The notes beneath the pieces were generated by a model. The model did no database searches. It was given only the letters and a program-made list of their open reading frames with translations, and was not told the origin of the DNA. The position numbers were made by a program, and so were the translations under genes. Shown here piece after piece: positions 1 through 11,362 of a stretch of DNA of 64,000 nt (within the stretch, counting starts at the first letter, position 1; every line of letters begins with the position of its first letter). Source of the DNA: Phyto melanocephala (taxonomy: Eukaryota; Arthropoda; Insecta; Diptera; Rhinophoridae); assembly GCA_941918925.1 (NCBI GenBank), contig OW799233.1, positions 60,204,841 through 60,268,840 of the forward strand, in the 5' to 3' direction.

Positions 1-43
1 AGCTATATATACCCTTGTGCACCACAGGTGAAGGGTATAAAAA
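1..43 (-). repeat. mini-me/HINE-like repeat, 5' end only
   Basis: This is the 5' terminus of the commonest repeat in the window, in reverse orientation and cut by the window edge. It carries the terminal inverted motif seen in all A-type copies: TACCCTTCACCTGTGGTGCA with a matching AAGGGTATA. The remainder lies outside the window. Confidence 0.75.
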
Positions 44-149
44 TACAATAACTGAAAAGTTTCACGTCGAATTTTCTAATTTAAAACACAATGATTTCGT
101 TAAAGACTCACTTTCTAAAACAGACCTCAAATCTCAAATTTTGCCAGAA

Positions 150-815
150 TATGTCTTATACACAAGGTTTGTTTGGTATTGAAAATGGGAATATTAGAAA
201 GAGAGTTACAGCTCGTAATACAAGAGTAGGTAAAAAAAACCGTGTCCTTTAAACATTGAATAAAATGGAATTGTGTCCAACCGCATTAACGCAGACTCAT
301 GAAACTTCGAATATATATTTCCTAAGTAAAAACAATATTTTTCCCTGAAAACTGCTTAAATCTATGTATTAGGAGTTAAAGATAAAAATGTACGTAAATG
401 ATTACCGCACAGTGTATGTTTCGGTAAATTTAAAACCTAATAAAACTGACAAAAATAAATAGATTCTGAAATTTTGCAAACATTGCTTTTAGATCAAAGG
501 CTTTGTTCTAACGGAAAATAAATATGACACGCCCACTTTTACGACTACCTCCCACATAATGCTTCATCTCAAATTCATATAATTTCTTTATAAATAAAGA
601 TTTTGGAAGAATAAATGACTATATTAAAATATCTCTATTTTATTTATTAGCAGAAACAATTTCGACACGCCTACTATAACGCCCACTTTTCACGTTATTC
701 ACTATTATTAAAATTTAAAAGCTCATAAACTCCCATATAACTGCTTATCTTAAATTCATATAATTTTTCTATGTGTAAAGTTTTTGGAAGAATAAGTGTG
801 CTCTTACTTGTGTTT
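150..815 (+). repeat. Mini-me-related family B, 5'-truncated copy
   Basis: The stretch matches the interior and 3' end of the family B copies at 30251 and 38074, including the CCACGCCCACTTTTACG-type motif and the CTCTTACTTG terminus. It lacks the GTCCGTCTGTCC core. It is diverged and has no coding potential. Confidence 0.7.
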
Positions 816-1221
816 TTATTAATTTATTATTTTATTTTTAACAAAAATATTGAATTTCATGTAAAAACCTAAAATTTTGAATACTTTGTATAACAAAATA
901 ATTTAAAATAAAAGTTAAAATCAGAAAATTGTTTTTTTTATTTCTGAATACACAAGGTGTCCTAAATTCATATGTCCTAAGATAATAACATATAAAATAT
1001 TTGAACCTTCGTAACAGAGTGTGAAATAGCAAATTCAAATCACTGATTTTTCAAAATTTTTGATAACGGATCCCTCTAACGGATATCGGAGGCGACGGCT
1101 TATAAATATTACAGAAGCCTCAGCTTAGGAGATCCTAAGCCGATTAAGACCAAGATTTCACAGCACAATAAACACACCATACATACATAATATTATTATG
1201 ATAATAGTATGATATGGGTAT

Positions 1222-1657
1222 GGCCGACTTCCTAAACGCAAGTTGCAATGCATATTTACAATGCATACACTTCGTAAACGCATATGTAAACTTTCTAGCA
1301 ATGTCCAATGTTCCTAATCGTTTGACAACTCATTTTACTAAGTATCAGCTGTCAAAATCGCGCATCATTTTTATTTTGTATGCAAACATTTGAGCTGCAA
1401 TGGCTAAGTTAGTAAGTTCTTGTTTATTTTTAATAAATTATTTATAATTGATAGAGTTTATTTAAATCACAGACTAATAATTTAAATAATTAAACACTTT
1501 ATATTGCAGAGACAAAAAGTGGACCCATGAGCGTTCCTAAATGCCGATAAAATGCAAAAAAAGTCTTTGCAACGCAAGGTTGCACTTAAAACATGTTTAG
1601 CATTGCATACGCATTTTTTTAAATTATGCATTGCAACTTGCGTTTAGGAAGTCGGCC
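1222..1657. mobile_element. 436-bp MITE with perfect 32-bp inverted ends
   Basis: The first 32 bases (starting GGCCGACTTCCTAAACGC) are an exact reverse complement of the last 32 (1626-1657). The element is flanked by the 4-bp direct repeat GTAT (1218-1221 and 1658-1661). It interrupts the start of a mini-me copy. Inside, ATGGCTAAG sits beside a donor-like GTAAGT, and about 100 bp later an acceptor-like TTGCAG precedes a short reading frame, which may be the remnant of the parental transposase gene. The superfamily is not assigned because a 4-bp GTAT duplication is not diagnostic. Confidence 0.85.
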
Positions 1658-3116
1658 GTATATATAGGTTTGTCATTCCGTGTGAAATTTCTACAATTTT
1701 CATTTCCGATCCCATAAAGTATATATTTTCTGAAAGCTTATGAATAGGGAAGTCGATTAAGCTCTGTCAGTCTGTCCATGTGTATGTTGAAATCAACTTT
1801 TTGAAGCCACCCGATATCGCGTGGACCCGGGTGAGGTATTAAAATATCAGAAATATTCGGGAGTAGATCGGTATTGAAAATCAGAAACATCGGTACATAA
1901 ACAACTGAGATATGAGCAAAATCCCACGATCAACTTGATTTTTTTTTTCACAAAAACATTACAACAACAACATACATACATACAAACGTGTATACTGGTT
2001 AGAGAAAACGTAACATCGAATCCCAGCTGAACCAAAAAAAATTTTTTTATTTATTTTTATATTTTTTATTAAATTTTTTTTTTTATTTTTTTTTTATTTT
2101 TTATTTAATATATTATTTATATTTTTATTACTATTTTTTTAATTTTTTTTTTTAAATTTTTGTTTGTTTTATATTTATTATATATACTAGCTAATACCCG
2201 GTGTGCTTTGCCACCCCAAATTTTAGTATTTAATTCATATGGCAGGTGCCACGCCCACTATTGTTAATGCAACCATTTTTTCCATAAATGTTTATTTGAA
2301 TATCAAAGTTGCTTTTGCAAAATTTTAGTACTCTAATCGATATCGTTTTCCAGATATACGAATTTTAGTATTTAATTCATATGGTAGGTGCCACGCCCAC
2401 TATTGTTAATTCACCCATTTTTCCATAAATGTTTATTTGAATATCAAAGTTGCTTTTGCAAAATTTTACTACTCTAATCGATATCATTTTCCAAATATAC
2501 GAATTTTAGTAGTTAATTCATATGGTAGGTGCCACGCCCACTATTGTTAATTCACCCATTTTTTCCATAAATGTTTATTTGAATATCAAAGTTGCTTTTG
2601 CAAAATTTTACTACTCTAATCGATATCGTTTTCCAAATATACGAATTTTAGTATTTAATTCATGTGGCCACGCCTACTATTGCAAGTCCGCCCATTTTTT
2701 ACCCAAATGTTCGTGTGGATGTCAAAGTTTACCGTACTTAATTTGAAGACTCTAGCTGCATTAACTTTCGTGATATATAATATTTAATACTTATTCTTTA
2801 ATAGGGCGTGGCACCCCGCCCACTTACAATTTCAAATCAAGGTATAGCCTATAGTTCCTTCCAGACATACAGGACGATTCTGTGAAAATTTCAAGGAAAT
2901 CGGTCCAGCCGTTTAACCGTCTATAAAGCACAAACAAACATACAAACATACAAACACACATTGATTTTTATATATATAGATTTTAATTTTTTTTTTATAT
3001 GTATGTACGTATTTCATATGAGGAATGGTGATACAAACTACTGTTATTGCATGACTACACGTTGTGAAGGGTATATAAGATTCGGCATGGCCGAATATAG
3101 CGGTCTTACTTGTTTA
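1658..3116 (+). repeat. Mini-me/HINE-like repeat, A' type, with nested Helitron
   Basis: The copy runs from TATATAGGTTTGTCATTCCG through the core (CCATAAAGTATATATTTTC, then GTCAGTCTGTCCATG) to the 3' hairpin and CTTACTTGTT. The hairpin arms have a mutated loop here (ATTCGGC-ATG-GCCGAAT). A Helitron-type element occupies 2187-2980. The true 5' end was disrupted by the MITE at 1222. Open frames in this repeat recur in other copies and are not genes. Confidence 0.8.
2187..2980 (-). mobile_element. Helitron-type element with internal tandem array
   Basis: Read on the minus strand the element begins TCTATATATA and ends CTAG, with A before and T after. This matches the canonical Helitron TC...CTRR ends and A/T insertion site. 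Just upstream of CTAG lies a short hairpin with GGTG and CACC arms. The interior holds about four units of roughly 140 bp, each with a GCCACGCCCAC-type motif. There is no Rep/helicase gene, so it is non-autonomous. The assignment rests on the ends, not on protein homology. Confidence 0.7.
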
Positions 3117-3339
3117 TAAGAGTTTTTGATTTAAACAATATCTTTTCTAAAATATTGTAAAATGCTATCACATTTTGACAATATGACATGTAAGAGCACC
3201 TTGTATATACAGTACTTTTAACTATACAACATAAGCATACAAGGCGAATTCACATCAGGTGAACTCTTAAGCCTAGCTGTGAAGAAAGTTTAAGAGTGAA
3301 AAAATTTAATGTCTACGGATAAAATCAGATTGAACTAAA

Positions 3340-4030
3340 AATAAATATATTGACATTTGTGTGGCCCACTTTTCTAATAACGAAATTATATAGTCATGAC
3401 AGCTCAATATGTGTGCAAAGTTTCAAAAAAATCGATCTAGTGCAAGTAGCTAAAAATTATAATTTTTTTATGAGCGTAGCCTTGCCCACTTTTTACCACT
3501 CCCTGAAATGTTTACAACAACTTGCCAAAGTTTGAGTCCGATCGGCTTTACGGTTTCGGAGTCTATAGCTAACACCTACACACACAGTTTCACTTTTATA
3601 TAAAGGGTCCAACAAAAATTTGTTCAACATGGTCCGATAACGATGGCCATTGACTACGGCCACTCCTTGCTCATTTTCGAAGAAAATGGCCCAATTATGC
3701 CTCTCGTGACTCGTTTTGGGTGTATCGGCTTTTCAATGTATGCGTGCGGGTTTTCTGTGCCCCAAATGCGACAATTTTGCTTGTTTACATACCCGCCAAG
3801 ATCAAAATGAGCTTCATCTGAAAAGATGACTTTTTTTTCGGCAAAATCGGCCAAAGTAATGTCGCAATATTTCCCAGCGTTGTCAAAGGGTATACGCAAC
3901 CATATTCGTTCAGCGGAAGGATAAAACTAATTATCTGTCAAATTAGACATGAGCAAAGTGTTACCATTCACGAAATAAGCACTAGTTGAGAAAAAAACGT
4001 TAGATAGCGGACCTTTTATATAGATATAGA
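3340..4030 (-). mobile_element. Truncated Helitron-type element split by a mariner relic
   Basis: This copy shares the tandem unit (TGGCCCACTTTTCTAAT...GTGTGCAAAGTTTC) and the TCTATATA-type minus-strand 5' end of the copies at 33488 and 52521, but keeps only about two units and no CTAG end. A mariner-like fragment occupies 3603-4016 within its AT-rich terminus. Confidence 0.65.
3603..4016 (-). mobile_element. Internally deleted Tc1/mariner-like element
   Basis: Short inverted ends AAGGGTCC and GGACCTTT are each flanked by TA (3601-3602 and 4017-4018), the target duplication expected of Tc1/mariner. On the minus strand 3654-3899 encodes a transposase piece with VIFSDEAHFDLGGYVNKQNC, which contains the first catalytic Asp of the DDE domain, then CRIWGTENPHAYIEKPIHPK. 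A short deletion before RGIIGPF removes the usual WCGFWS segment, and the frame then shifts. The N-terminal half and later catalytic residues are missing, so it cannot encode a working enzyme. Confidence 0.85.
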
Positions 4031-4590
4031 TTTGCAATTCTGTGTACATACCGTGTGTGTGATAAAAAGTAAGTCATGAGCATTTTAAAACCGTTTAGTC
4101 ACTAAAATAATCATTCGGGAATTTTATATTTTGCCAAGAATTGGTTAATACAAGAAAAGAAATTCTCAGGCGATTTCTCCACGTTGTGCTGGAAAAATCC
4201 ACTTCCCAAATGCGAAAGTGTGGCTGCTAATAAACAAGTTTTGGCGGCACTACTGTAGACATGTGCCCACTAAAGCTTAGTTAACATACAACGCAATGAA
4301 TGGCCTTCTTTATCGGTCTAAATCTAGTATTAACTCTAAAAATTAAAACATAAAAAAGATATAATATAAACATTTATTTATCTAACGCTCTTGTAGGCAA
4401 TGAGAAAGGATCACTTTTGTGTCTTAATTTCTTTCCTATTACGTATGACACTACTTCCTTCCTCGGCATCTGATGAGGATAAAAAAAAAATTTGAAGAGT
4501 TCATTATATCCATACTTTTATTTTCCAGAATCATTTATAATATTTAGCACAAAGTTGCTAAATTTTGCTTTTCTTATTACCATTTGTTGA
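4031..4590. other. No recognisable feature
   Basis: I see no coding frame, RNA gene or repeat terminus that I can support in this AT-rich stretch. Confidence 0.5.
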
Positions 4591-4593
4591 CAT

Positions 4594-4836
4594 TAGGGTT
4601 TTTTCCCGGAACTTTTCGTTTCCCGGGAATGCGAGATTTTTTCTTGAATATCCCGGAACCCCGCAGCAAAATAATAAAAAGTAAATTTATTTTTAATTAA
4701 TGAAAAACTTTTTATTAAAAAGCATAAAATAGTTTTTATGAAAAAGAAATGTCACAGTATAAACATATGCTTTCGAGTCGTAGCCACTTTTTTCATTTAC
4801 CGGGATCCCGAAAAATAATCCCGGGAAAACGGCAAG
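4594..4836. repeat. Possible hAT-like MITE with CCCGG-rich ends
   Basis: Both ends carry imperfect inverted CCCGGGA/TCCCGG motifs separated by about 170 bp of AT-rich DNA. Such ends resemble some insect hAT MITEs. I could not define a target duplication, so the boundaries are approximate. Confidence 0.45.
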
Positions 4837-4840
4837 ATTA

Positions 4841-5203
4841 AACAAGTAACAGTGCTATATTCGGCCGTGCCGAATCTTATATACCCTTCACAACGTGTAG
4901 TCATGCAATAACAATTGTTTGTATAACCATTCATCTCATATAAAATAAATAAATTAAATTAATAAATTAAAAAAAAATATATAAAAAAAAAATAATAAAA
5001 TATAAATAATATCTTAAATAAAATAAGATACAATTTTTTTGGCTCAGCTGGGATTCGATGCCACATTTAGTCTAACCAGTATATACATATGTACGTATTT
5101 TATATGAGATGAATGGTGGTACAAACAATTGTTTTTGCATGACTATACGTTGTGAAGGGTATATAAGATTCGGCACGGCCGAATATAGCACTGTTACTTG
5201 TTT
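4841..5203. repeat. Palindromic mini-me repeat with two 3' ends
   Basis: The stretch starts with the reverse complement of the family 3' terminus (AACAAGTAACAGTGCTATAT) and ends with the same terminus in forward orientation (ATATAGCACTGTTACTTGTT). Arms of about 100 bp, each with the ATTCGGC/GCCGAAT hairpin, flank an AT-rich centre and the GGCTCAGCTGGGATTCGATG segment. The 5' end and the core with the GTCY repeat are absent. Confidence 0.8.
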
Positions 5204-5389
5204 TTATTTATTATTTTTTTTTTTTAAATCAGAGGTTGCAGCTCCTATGAAACTTTTTAAAACGTTTGTTACGTCAATATATTTAATATACCTTCGGCAA
5301 ATTTTTGGGAAAAAAAATGTCAAAATCAAAGCTCAGATTATCGATTAGCTAAAACAACAACACAAGCTAGCGGTCATCAATACATACTT

Positions 5390-5475
5390 ATTTATATACG
5401 CACATAATGGTACAAGCTGTGTGAAAAGTATATAGGATTTGGCACACCCCAATAAAGCGCTCTTACTATTTTTCT
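5390..5475 (+). repeat. Degenerate mini-me 3' end
   Basis: AAAGTATATAGGATTTGGCA followed by CACCCCAATAAAGCGCTCTTAC resembles the family 3' end with a broken hairpin. It is old and partial. Confidence 0.5.
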
Positions 5476-5519
5476 TAAGATTAATTTACAAGAGTAATGA
5501 TTTGAAAAGAAAAATGTAC

Positions 5520-5707
5520 CTGTAAATGTGAGAATAATCCTGATCTGCACTAGCATTGCCTTTTAATTGATCGGTGGCTGTTGTTTTGGCTAATTCAACT
5601 ATATTGCTCGGGTTTTGATCACGGATATTCGAAACGCTTTCCTTAATATTGTCACGCCATTGATGCCATCGACCAGTGAAACCTTGATATTCATGCAGTT
5701 TTTCCAT
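5520..5707 (-). CDS. First coding exon of an unidentified host gene
   Basis: An ATG at 5707 opens a frame beginning MEKLHEYQGFTGRWHQW and running 62 codons to a consensus splice donor (CAG|GTACAT) at 5520. The piece is hydrophilic and rich in charged and amide residues, with codon usage unlike the AT-rich repeats around it, and it has no stop, frameshift or match to a mobile-element protein. No signal peptide or membrane segment is visible. The next exon would lie at lower coordinates and was not found among the repeats, so it may be left of the window. I do not recognise the family; the exon call is inference from coding character and the splice site. Confidence 0.6.
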
Positions 5708-5779
5708 ATTAAATTGATTTTTATTGATTTCCAATGACTCTTTAGTATCCAAAGCAAAAACAAAAAAATTCTTTAACAC

Positions 5780-6900
5780 TTTTCTAGTTGTTTTAATTGA
5801 TATTTAAGCAAAATTTAAACTTGTTCAACCATTTTGTTTTCACTACTTGCAGCATTTTACGTATTGCAAATATTTTCATATATACATTCATATGTATGTA
5901 TGTATGTTAATTATTTAATTATAAATATAACAATGCATCTAGTTTTCACTGACTGCCATTATTTATTTCAATTTGATTTTAATTCAATTAGTTGATTTTG
6001 ACATTGCCAATACAGCCTTGAATTTCAAATAGAGCATTTATTGTCGAATAGAATACACTTTTAGAATCACTGCTGTTAAAAGTTGTTACTGCTGCTTCTG
6101 CTGCTGATTTGTTAAGTTTTGTTGGAAAAATTTAACAACAATATAAAAAGGGATTGTTAAAATATAACTGTAAATACTTTTTTAAAAGTTTCTTTTTTTC
6201 GCGTATTTAAAATAATATGTCTAATAAAAATACCGACTATGACTTTACCTGTCCAAGTTTTGGTTAAAAATGATTCAACAGACAATTGCATCGAAGAACA
6301 TATTTAAATTGTAAAACACAGAACACAGCCCCTTCTTATGGCATGCGCATGGAGAAAGCTAAACAAGGTTTTGCCATAATGAAATCTTAAAGACGGAGAG
6401 CCAAATACATGTACATATGTTTTATGTTTATGCGTGTGTATGTACTTATGTACGTAGCAGATAAAGTATCTAGTATATGGATAAAAAAAAATATACTAGT
6501 TGCTTTCACCTTCACACTAGTTACATGTCTGTTCTTGTATTATACATTAAATTTATCGATTTTAACGTTAGATTTTTATAGGAACGCCAACTGGTTTATT
6601 TGTTTATAGTTTTATACTAGTTATTCTATACTCACCTCAAACATACTGCAATTTTAGCATCAAGCTTTGAGAAGTTTTCCATGTCTCTGCCGAGAATTGA
6701 ATCAAGAATTTTTGGTTTTAAATTGCGCGCATCAACACACTTATATGACCGATTCAAAACGTAACTAGTTGAAATTTTAGCTACAGGGTATGTCTGTTAC
6801 TACCCGGTAAGCAATATAAAAGTCAACTAGGAAAATACAGTATCTTAAATTAACTTTTGTCTGCTAACTACAAGGTAATGCAAAAGCTCCGCATATAAGG
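5780..6900. other. Upstream region of the 5.7-kb exon; no supported feature
   Basis: This is where a promoter and 5' UTR of the minus-strand gene would lie. I see AT-rich DNA and short CTG/TGC runs (about 6080-6105) but no convincing core promoter or coding exon. Confidence 0.4.
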
Positions 6901-6904
6901 TGGG

Positions 6905-8090
6905 ATGTCAATCCCGAAAATACCGAGATTTATATATTTACACTATTCATATATATTTATTATTCTGGCACTGATTTGCATTCAACTGTTGGAGAAACGG
7001 ATAAGTGATTTCGTTAGTTCACTGGCTAGTGAAATAGTAGGCATCACAACAGACGGAGCTACTAAAATACTGAAAAAGCAGCAACTTTTTTTGCACATGG
7101 AATTCATCTGGCAATTTTTACAACGCTTCTAGTTGTGCAAGTGCAAACGAAGCATCTTAATCAGATGGTGATAATGAAGAAAAACATGACTTCATTGAGT
7201 TTTGGGTTATTGAAACAAATATCAATAACACTAATAAATATCACATTAAACCACTTATTGGAAAAATCGGAAAAACTTTAAAAGTCGCCAACAAAAATGA
7301 GGTTTTGCAAAAATATGTTCTAGAAAGGAAACTAACTGAAACTTATTATAGATTGCAAAACAAGTTAGATTTTATGAATTGGAAATACCTATAAAAAACA
7401 TTAATAGATTTAAAACGTACAAATAAATGATAAATAATTTGTTATACTAAAACAAATAATAGTTATTTCAAACCCAGTAAAACTAACAGTTTAAGCTCTT
7501 TGTTGCAGTAATTTGAATCCATAGAAATGCCAATGCTGCCATCTTATTTACACTCAATGAAGTTTCAACAATCGTATGCAAATTAAGTGATAAATTGGGT
7601 AAATCTCTTCCTAAAAGAATACAAGAAAGAACAACTTACTTACTAAACAACTTTGAACTTTGAACTTTGAATCCTAAATTAAGATCTGATTTTAATAATA
7701 TATAAAAAAGTTCATTTCAAAGTAATGAAACCTCCAGCAATTTATCAACAGAAAATTATGATTCGGATTCATCATTATTGGAAGATAGCACTGTCGATTA
7801 AAATTTTTCAAAAATTAAATGAAGTGATTGACATGTGCAAAAGTCGATCACAATATGAATAGGCATGACATGTATACAACTGTTGGAAGAGAAGCAGATC
7901 TTTTTATTTCTGCAGGCAAGAGAGGAGTATATTTGCAGTCTGCATATAACTCTTATTAACTATATTACCCAGAAGCGTTGAGTGCGAACACTATTTTTCA
8001 ACAACTGCGTGTATAAATAGGTAACAAAATTAGATCAAAGTGCATACATATTTGATGAAATTCAAAATGCATAAATTTTTCGAAAAAACT
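6905..8090 (+). pseudogene. Decayed hAT transposase
   Basis: Fragments in different frames follow the order of a hAT transposase. EIVGITTDGATKILKK near 7060 resembles the segment around a catalytic Asp. SDGDNEEKHDFIEFW with following text near 7170-7380 matches a charged middle part. A segment near 7980-8030 reading SVECEHYFSTTACI resembles the C-terminal dimerisation domain (SVECERxFS). Many stops and frameshifts break it. I could not place inverted ends or a target duplication. Confidence 0.6.
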
Positions 8091-8439
8091 AAACCATGAA
8101 AAGATAGTTAAGTTTGTTTTCCATACTCATATTTGAGCCGTCGATTTTGAAAATGATTGGAGGCCATTTTAAATAATATTTAGAAAGTGTTCCATATTCA
8201 ATAATTTAACATGCTAAAGCTGACAAGACATAAAGGTAAGATCATTCCATTTTTTAAATATTTCGAATGAATTCAACATAAACTTTAAAATATTTTTCCA
8301 TAAATGTGCATGGACTTACGACATTTAATATTTATTCTCTTGTTCATATATTTATTCTCTTATTAAATAAGAACACCATACAAATTCTTCATTTTTTCCT
8401 TTAACTGTTATTTATTTATAAAACTTTTTTTTTCTTTTT

Positions 8440-9240
8440 TGTGGTGAGGTAGGAAAATTCCTTCGGATCATCAGACGTTATTACATCACCTCCTTCTGAG
8501 AATTTTTCTCCGTCGCCGTATACACATCTTGGATCGTCAGCTTTTCCTATTCCTAAAAGGTTTATTCGGTAATAGCCGTATCCCGCCCGACAGCATTTGG
8601 GTTAAGTAATAATTTACCTCTCCCTCTTTTCTACTGAATCATTAATTAATCCTTGGAATTAATTTTGCGGTCCACTTTCCCATTACAGAACTGTTCCATT
8701 TCATCTGCAACTACATTAGTGTTTCCCTTCGTAATTCCTTTTGATCTACTTCGTTTTCCTGCCTTCGTTCAGCATATATTTTTACTCGGTTCTCAATATA
8801 GATATCAATGGGGATTGTACTGCTGATTATAAAAATGACTTTCTGTGAAACTGTCCGACATGCTGATGCTACTCTTATCGCCGATGTTCTTTATGTAGCC
8901 AATAGTATGTTTCACGTGTTTTGTGCTCTAAGATGTGTTCCCCACACTTCGCTGCCGTATAAAAGCATTGAATTTGTAGTATCCATTAACAATTTTCGCT
9001 TTAGCTGTGTTGGACTTCCTACATAAGGCAAAAGTTTACTAAGCATTCCGATTATTCTCCCAGCTTTCTCGGCGGCATTGTTTATCTGATGGGAGAATTT
9101 AAGTCTGCTATCAAATCTGACTCCCAAGTATTTCAGCATATTAGCCGTCGTTATTCTTGTGTTCAGAATATTAAAATCTGTCTCTATATGAGCCTTGTTT
9201 TCTCCGTGGCGAGTTAGTTAACTTTTTGGTGTTGTAATAT
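8440..9240 (-). pseudogene. R1/LOA-like non-LTR retrotransposon fragment
   Basis: Minus-strand 8912-9139 encodes the end of a reverse transcriptase ORF, with YLGVRFDSRLKFSHQINNA, then RIIGMLSKLLPYVGSP and SMLLYGSEVWG, typical of the R1 group of non-LTR elements. Downstream (lower coordinates) frames contain RAGYGYYRIN and DDPRCVYGDGE, which resemble the cysteine-containing tail of the same ORF2. The catalytic palm motifs lie upstream and are missing. It is 5'-truncated and frameshifted. Confidence 0.75.
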
Positions 9241-9267
9241 ATTTTTTTACGAACTAATGGTTGGAGT

Positions 9268-9751
9268 CAAGGCATATTAATTCATCAGGTAATTGCAGTT
9301 CTACAACAAATACAACAATGTAAAAACAACATATATTTTGTTGCTAGGATTTTTATTTCAGATGTCACGGTCATATAAACAAAATAAACAAAAATAAAAA
9401 TTAAATATATTTTTTGAAATACTTTTCGGCAGCTTTATGATAAGGTAGGGAAAAATAATAGAATTTTAAGAAATAAAAAAATGCTTTAATGTTTTAGTTT
9501 CCAATATGGTGTGATAAACGAAAAAGAAGTTCGAGGCGGTTTGTTTGGAGCTAATTTTTTTGATTAAAAAAAACATTTTGTGTTAATATTTACGCTTGCT
9601 TTTTAAGTATCATTTGCAATGATCTACAAATGCAAACGCTTGTTATTAAAAAAATAGTAAAACTGGCAAAGGGTAATAAACATTCTCACAGAATATTTCT
9701 GTTATTTTGGAAAAGTTTATTTTCAGGCCTTTAATTAATTAATATGCCTTG
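9268..9751 (-). mobile_element. 484-bp P-element-derived MITE
   Basis: The element starts CAAGGCATATTAATTCATCA and ends AATATGCCTTG, the inverted ends of the large P-like element beside it. Nearly all of it (9268-9735) is a close reverse-complement match to the right end of that element (22712-23194), so it is a deletion derivative made of one short left end plus about 465 bp of right end. It has no coding frame. Its left flank GGTTGGAGT does not recur directly on its right; see the inverted spacer at 9752. Confidence 0.85.
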
Positions 9752-9846
9752 GTCAACTATTTTAAAACTTAGGTTTGAAGTACATAAATTACTTTACAAA
9801 TAAAAATTAGAAATAGTATTGTAGATTTTTTTTCTACACTCCAACC
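9752..9846. other. Inverted 95-bp spacer between two P-type elements
   Basis: The spacer begins GTCAACTAT and ends ACTCCAACC. These are exact reverse complements of the sequence just right of the large P element (ATAGTTGAC, 23195-23203) and just left of the small one (GGTTGGAGT, 9259-9267). Flipping the spacer restores a direct 9-bp duplication around each element. The spacer therefore appears to have been inverted after both insertions. Confidence 0.85.
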
Positions 9847-10080
9847 CAAGGAATATTAATTCATCAGGTACTCTTATTTGAACAGCTGACTATTTTTTTG
9901 TTCATTTGTTTTTAATTTCAGATGTCAAATTTGTTTATATTTGTGTTTGTGTTTCCGTATATTAAAAAAAAAATATTAATTAAATTTCAAAATTTCAATA
10001 GTGTTTAAAGTGATATATTGAAAATATTTTATAAAAATTAAATTTGAGCTAAAAATAAAACTTAAACCTATTATTAAGTG

Positions 10081-10556
10081 ATGGCAAAATGTTATATATG
10101 CAAGAAAAGTAGGATAAGTGGAACAGGGACTTTTTTTAAAGTTCCAAAGGATGTTGGTAAGAGGAAAAAGTGGAGTGAGATATGTCAAACAAATTTTTCG
10201 TCAAACGCATTGTTATGTGAGGATCATTTTTTACCAATGCAAGTTATAAAAATGAAACATAAAGCAATATTATTGCCAAATGCTGTTCCAATAGTTCCGC
10301 CAATTCCACAGACAAATTATTTTTGGCACGAACCTGGCCATCAACATCTCGTTACAGACGTTGTAATGGCTTATGATGCGATGCCGCAAACGTTTTCTGT
10401 TTGGGTTGAACCCGAACAGCAACGAAATCTTCAAGCGCAAAGTAATTTTTGTACAGACGCTCAAATGGCTTGTGATACATTGCCGCAGACAGAATGCCAA
10501 ATAAATTTTCAAAAACTAATTAACCCACGTTTTAAGGAACAAGAAACACAAACGGA
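10081..10556 (+). CDS. P-like transposase exon 1, THAP zinc-finger
   Basis: The exon encodes the N-terminal DNA-binding domain of the P-type transposase. From the ATG at 10081, Cys4, Cys7, Cys46 and His49 give the C2CH zinc site (MAKCYIC...LLCEDHF), with the conserved Trp31, Pro22 and Phe50 of THAP domains. About 80 residues of low-complexity linker rich in Pro, Gln and Met follow. The frame meets a stop at 10558, but a consensus donor (GGA|GTAAGT) at 10557 lies just before it, so the exon most likely splices to the coiled-coil exon at about 19594. The exon is intact although later exons are broken. THAP domains also occur in host genes, but the position just inside the P inverted end supports transposon origin. 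Confidence 0.85.
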
Positions 10557-10683
10557 GTAAGTAAATATGAATTTTACGTTTTTGCAGCGAAATTCGTTTA
10601 TAACAAGCTTTTAGTACATGCACATCACACGATCACAAACATTTTGATTCCTCTCAAAATACAGAACAAGTACTATTATTTGG

Positions 10684-11362
10684 TTTTTATACCCTTCACC
10701 TGTGGTGCACAAGGGTATATATAGCTTTGTCATTCCGTTTGTAATTTCTACAATTTTCATTTCCGACCTCATAAAGTATATATTTTCTGAGAGCTTATGA
10801 ATAGAGGAGTCGATTAAGCCCTCACCGTCTGTCCGTGTGTTGGTTGAAATCAACTTTTAGAAGCAACTATATGTTCCTCAGATCTGTATATGGTATCAAT
10901 CTCTTGGAAATATCCAGGAATGAATCGCCATTGAAATTCAGCACAATCGCCCCATAACTTTCTGAGATATGAGCAAAAAACCACGACCACCTCGTTTTTT
11001 TCACAATAACAACAACAACATACATACATACATACATGTAAAAAACATACCAAACAAAAAAAAATTACAAAAAAAAAAAATAATAAAAAAAACTACAAAA
11101 AAAAATTTTAAACAATTTTTTAAAAATTTTTCTAAAAAAATTTAAAAAAAGATAAAAAAAAATAATAAAATATAAATAAAATATTAATTAAAATCAAATT
11201 TTTTTGGCTCAGCTGGGATTCGATGCCACATTTATTCTAACGTGTACGTATGCACGTATTTTATATGGGATGAATGGTGATACAAACAATTGTTATTGCA
11301 TGACTACACGTTGTGAAGGGTATATAAGATTCGGCACGGCCGAATATAGCACTGTTACTTGT
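10684..11362 (+). repeat. Mini-me/HINE-like repeat, A type, complete
   Basis: A complete copy in the first intron of the P-like transposase. It starts TTTTTATACCCTTCACCTGT, carries the CATAAAGTATATATTTTC core and a short GTCTGTCCGTG run, a long A-rich tract, and ends with the ATTCGGCACGGCCGAAT hairpin and ACTGTTACTTGTT. Confidence 0.85.

Noticed and set aside
1123..1140. Small palindrome GCTTAGGAGATCCTAAGC
   Set aside because: An isolated 8-bp stem with no surrounding context; such palindromes are expected by chance at this scale.
10081..10556. THAP protein as a stand-alone host gene
   Set aside because: It lies 234 bp inside a P-type inverted end and is followed by P transposase exons in the same orientation; a splice donor precedes its apparent stop.
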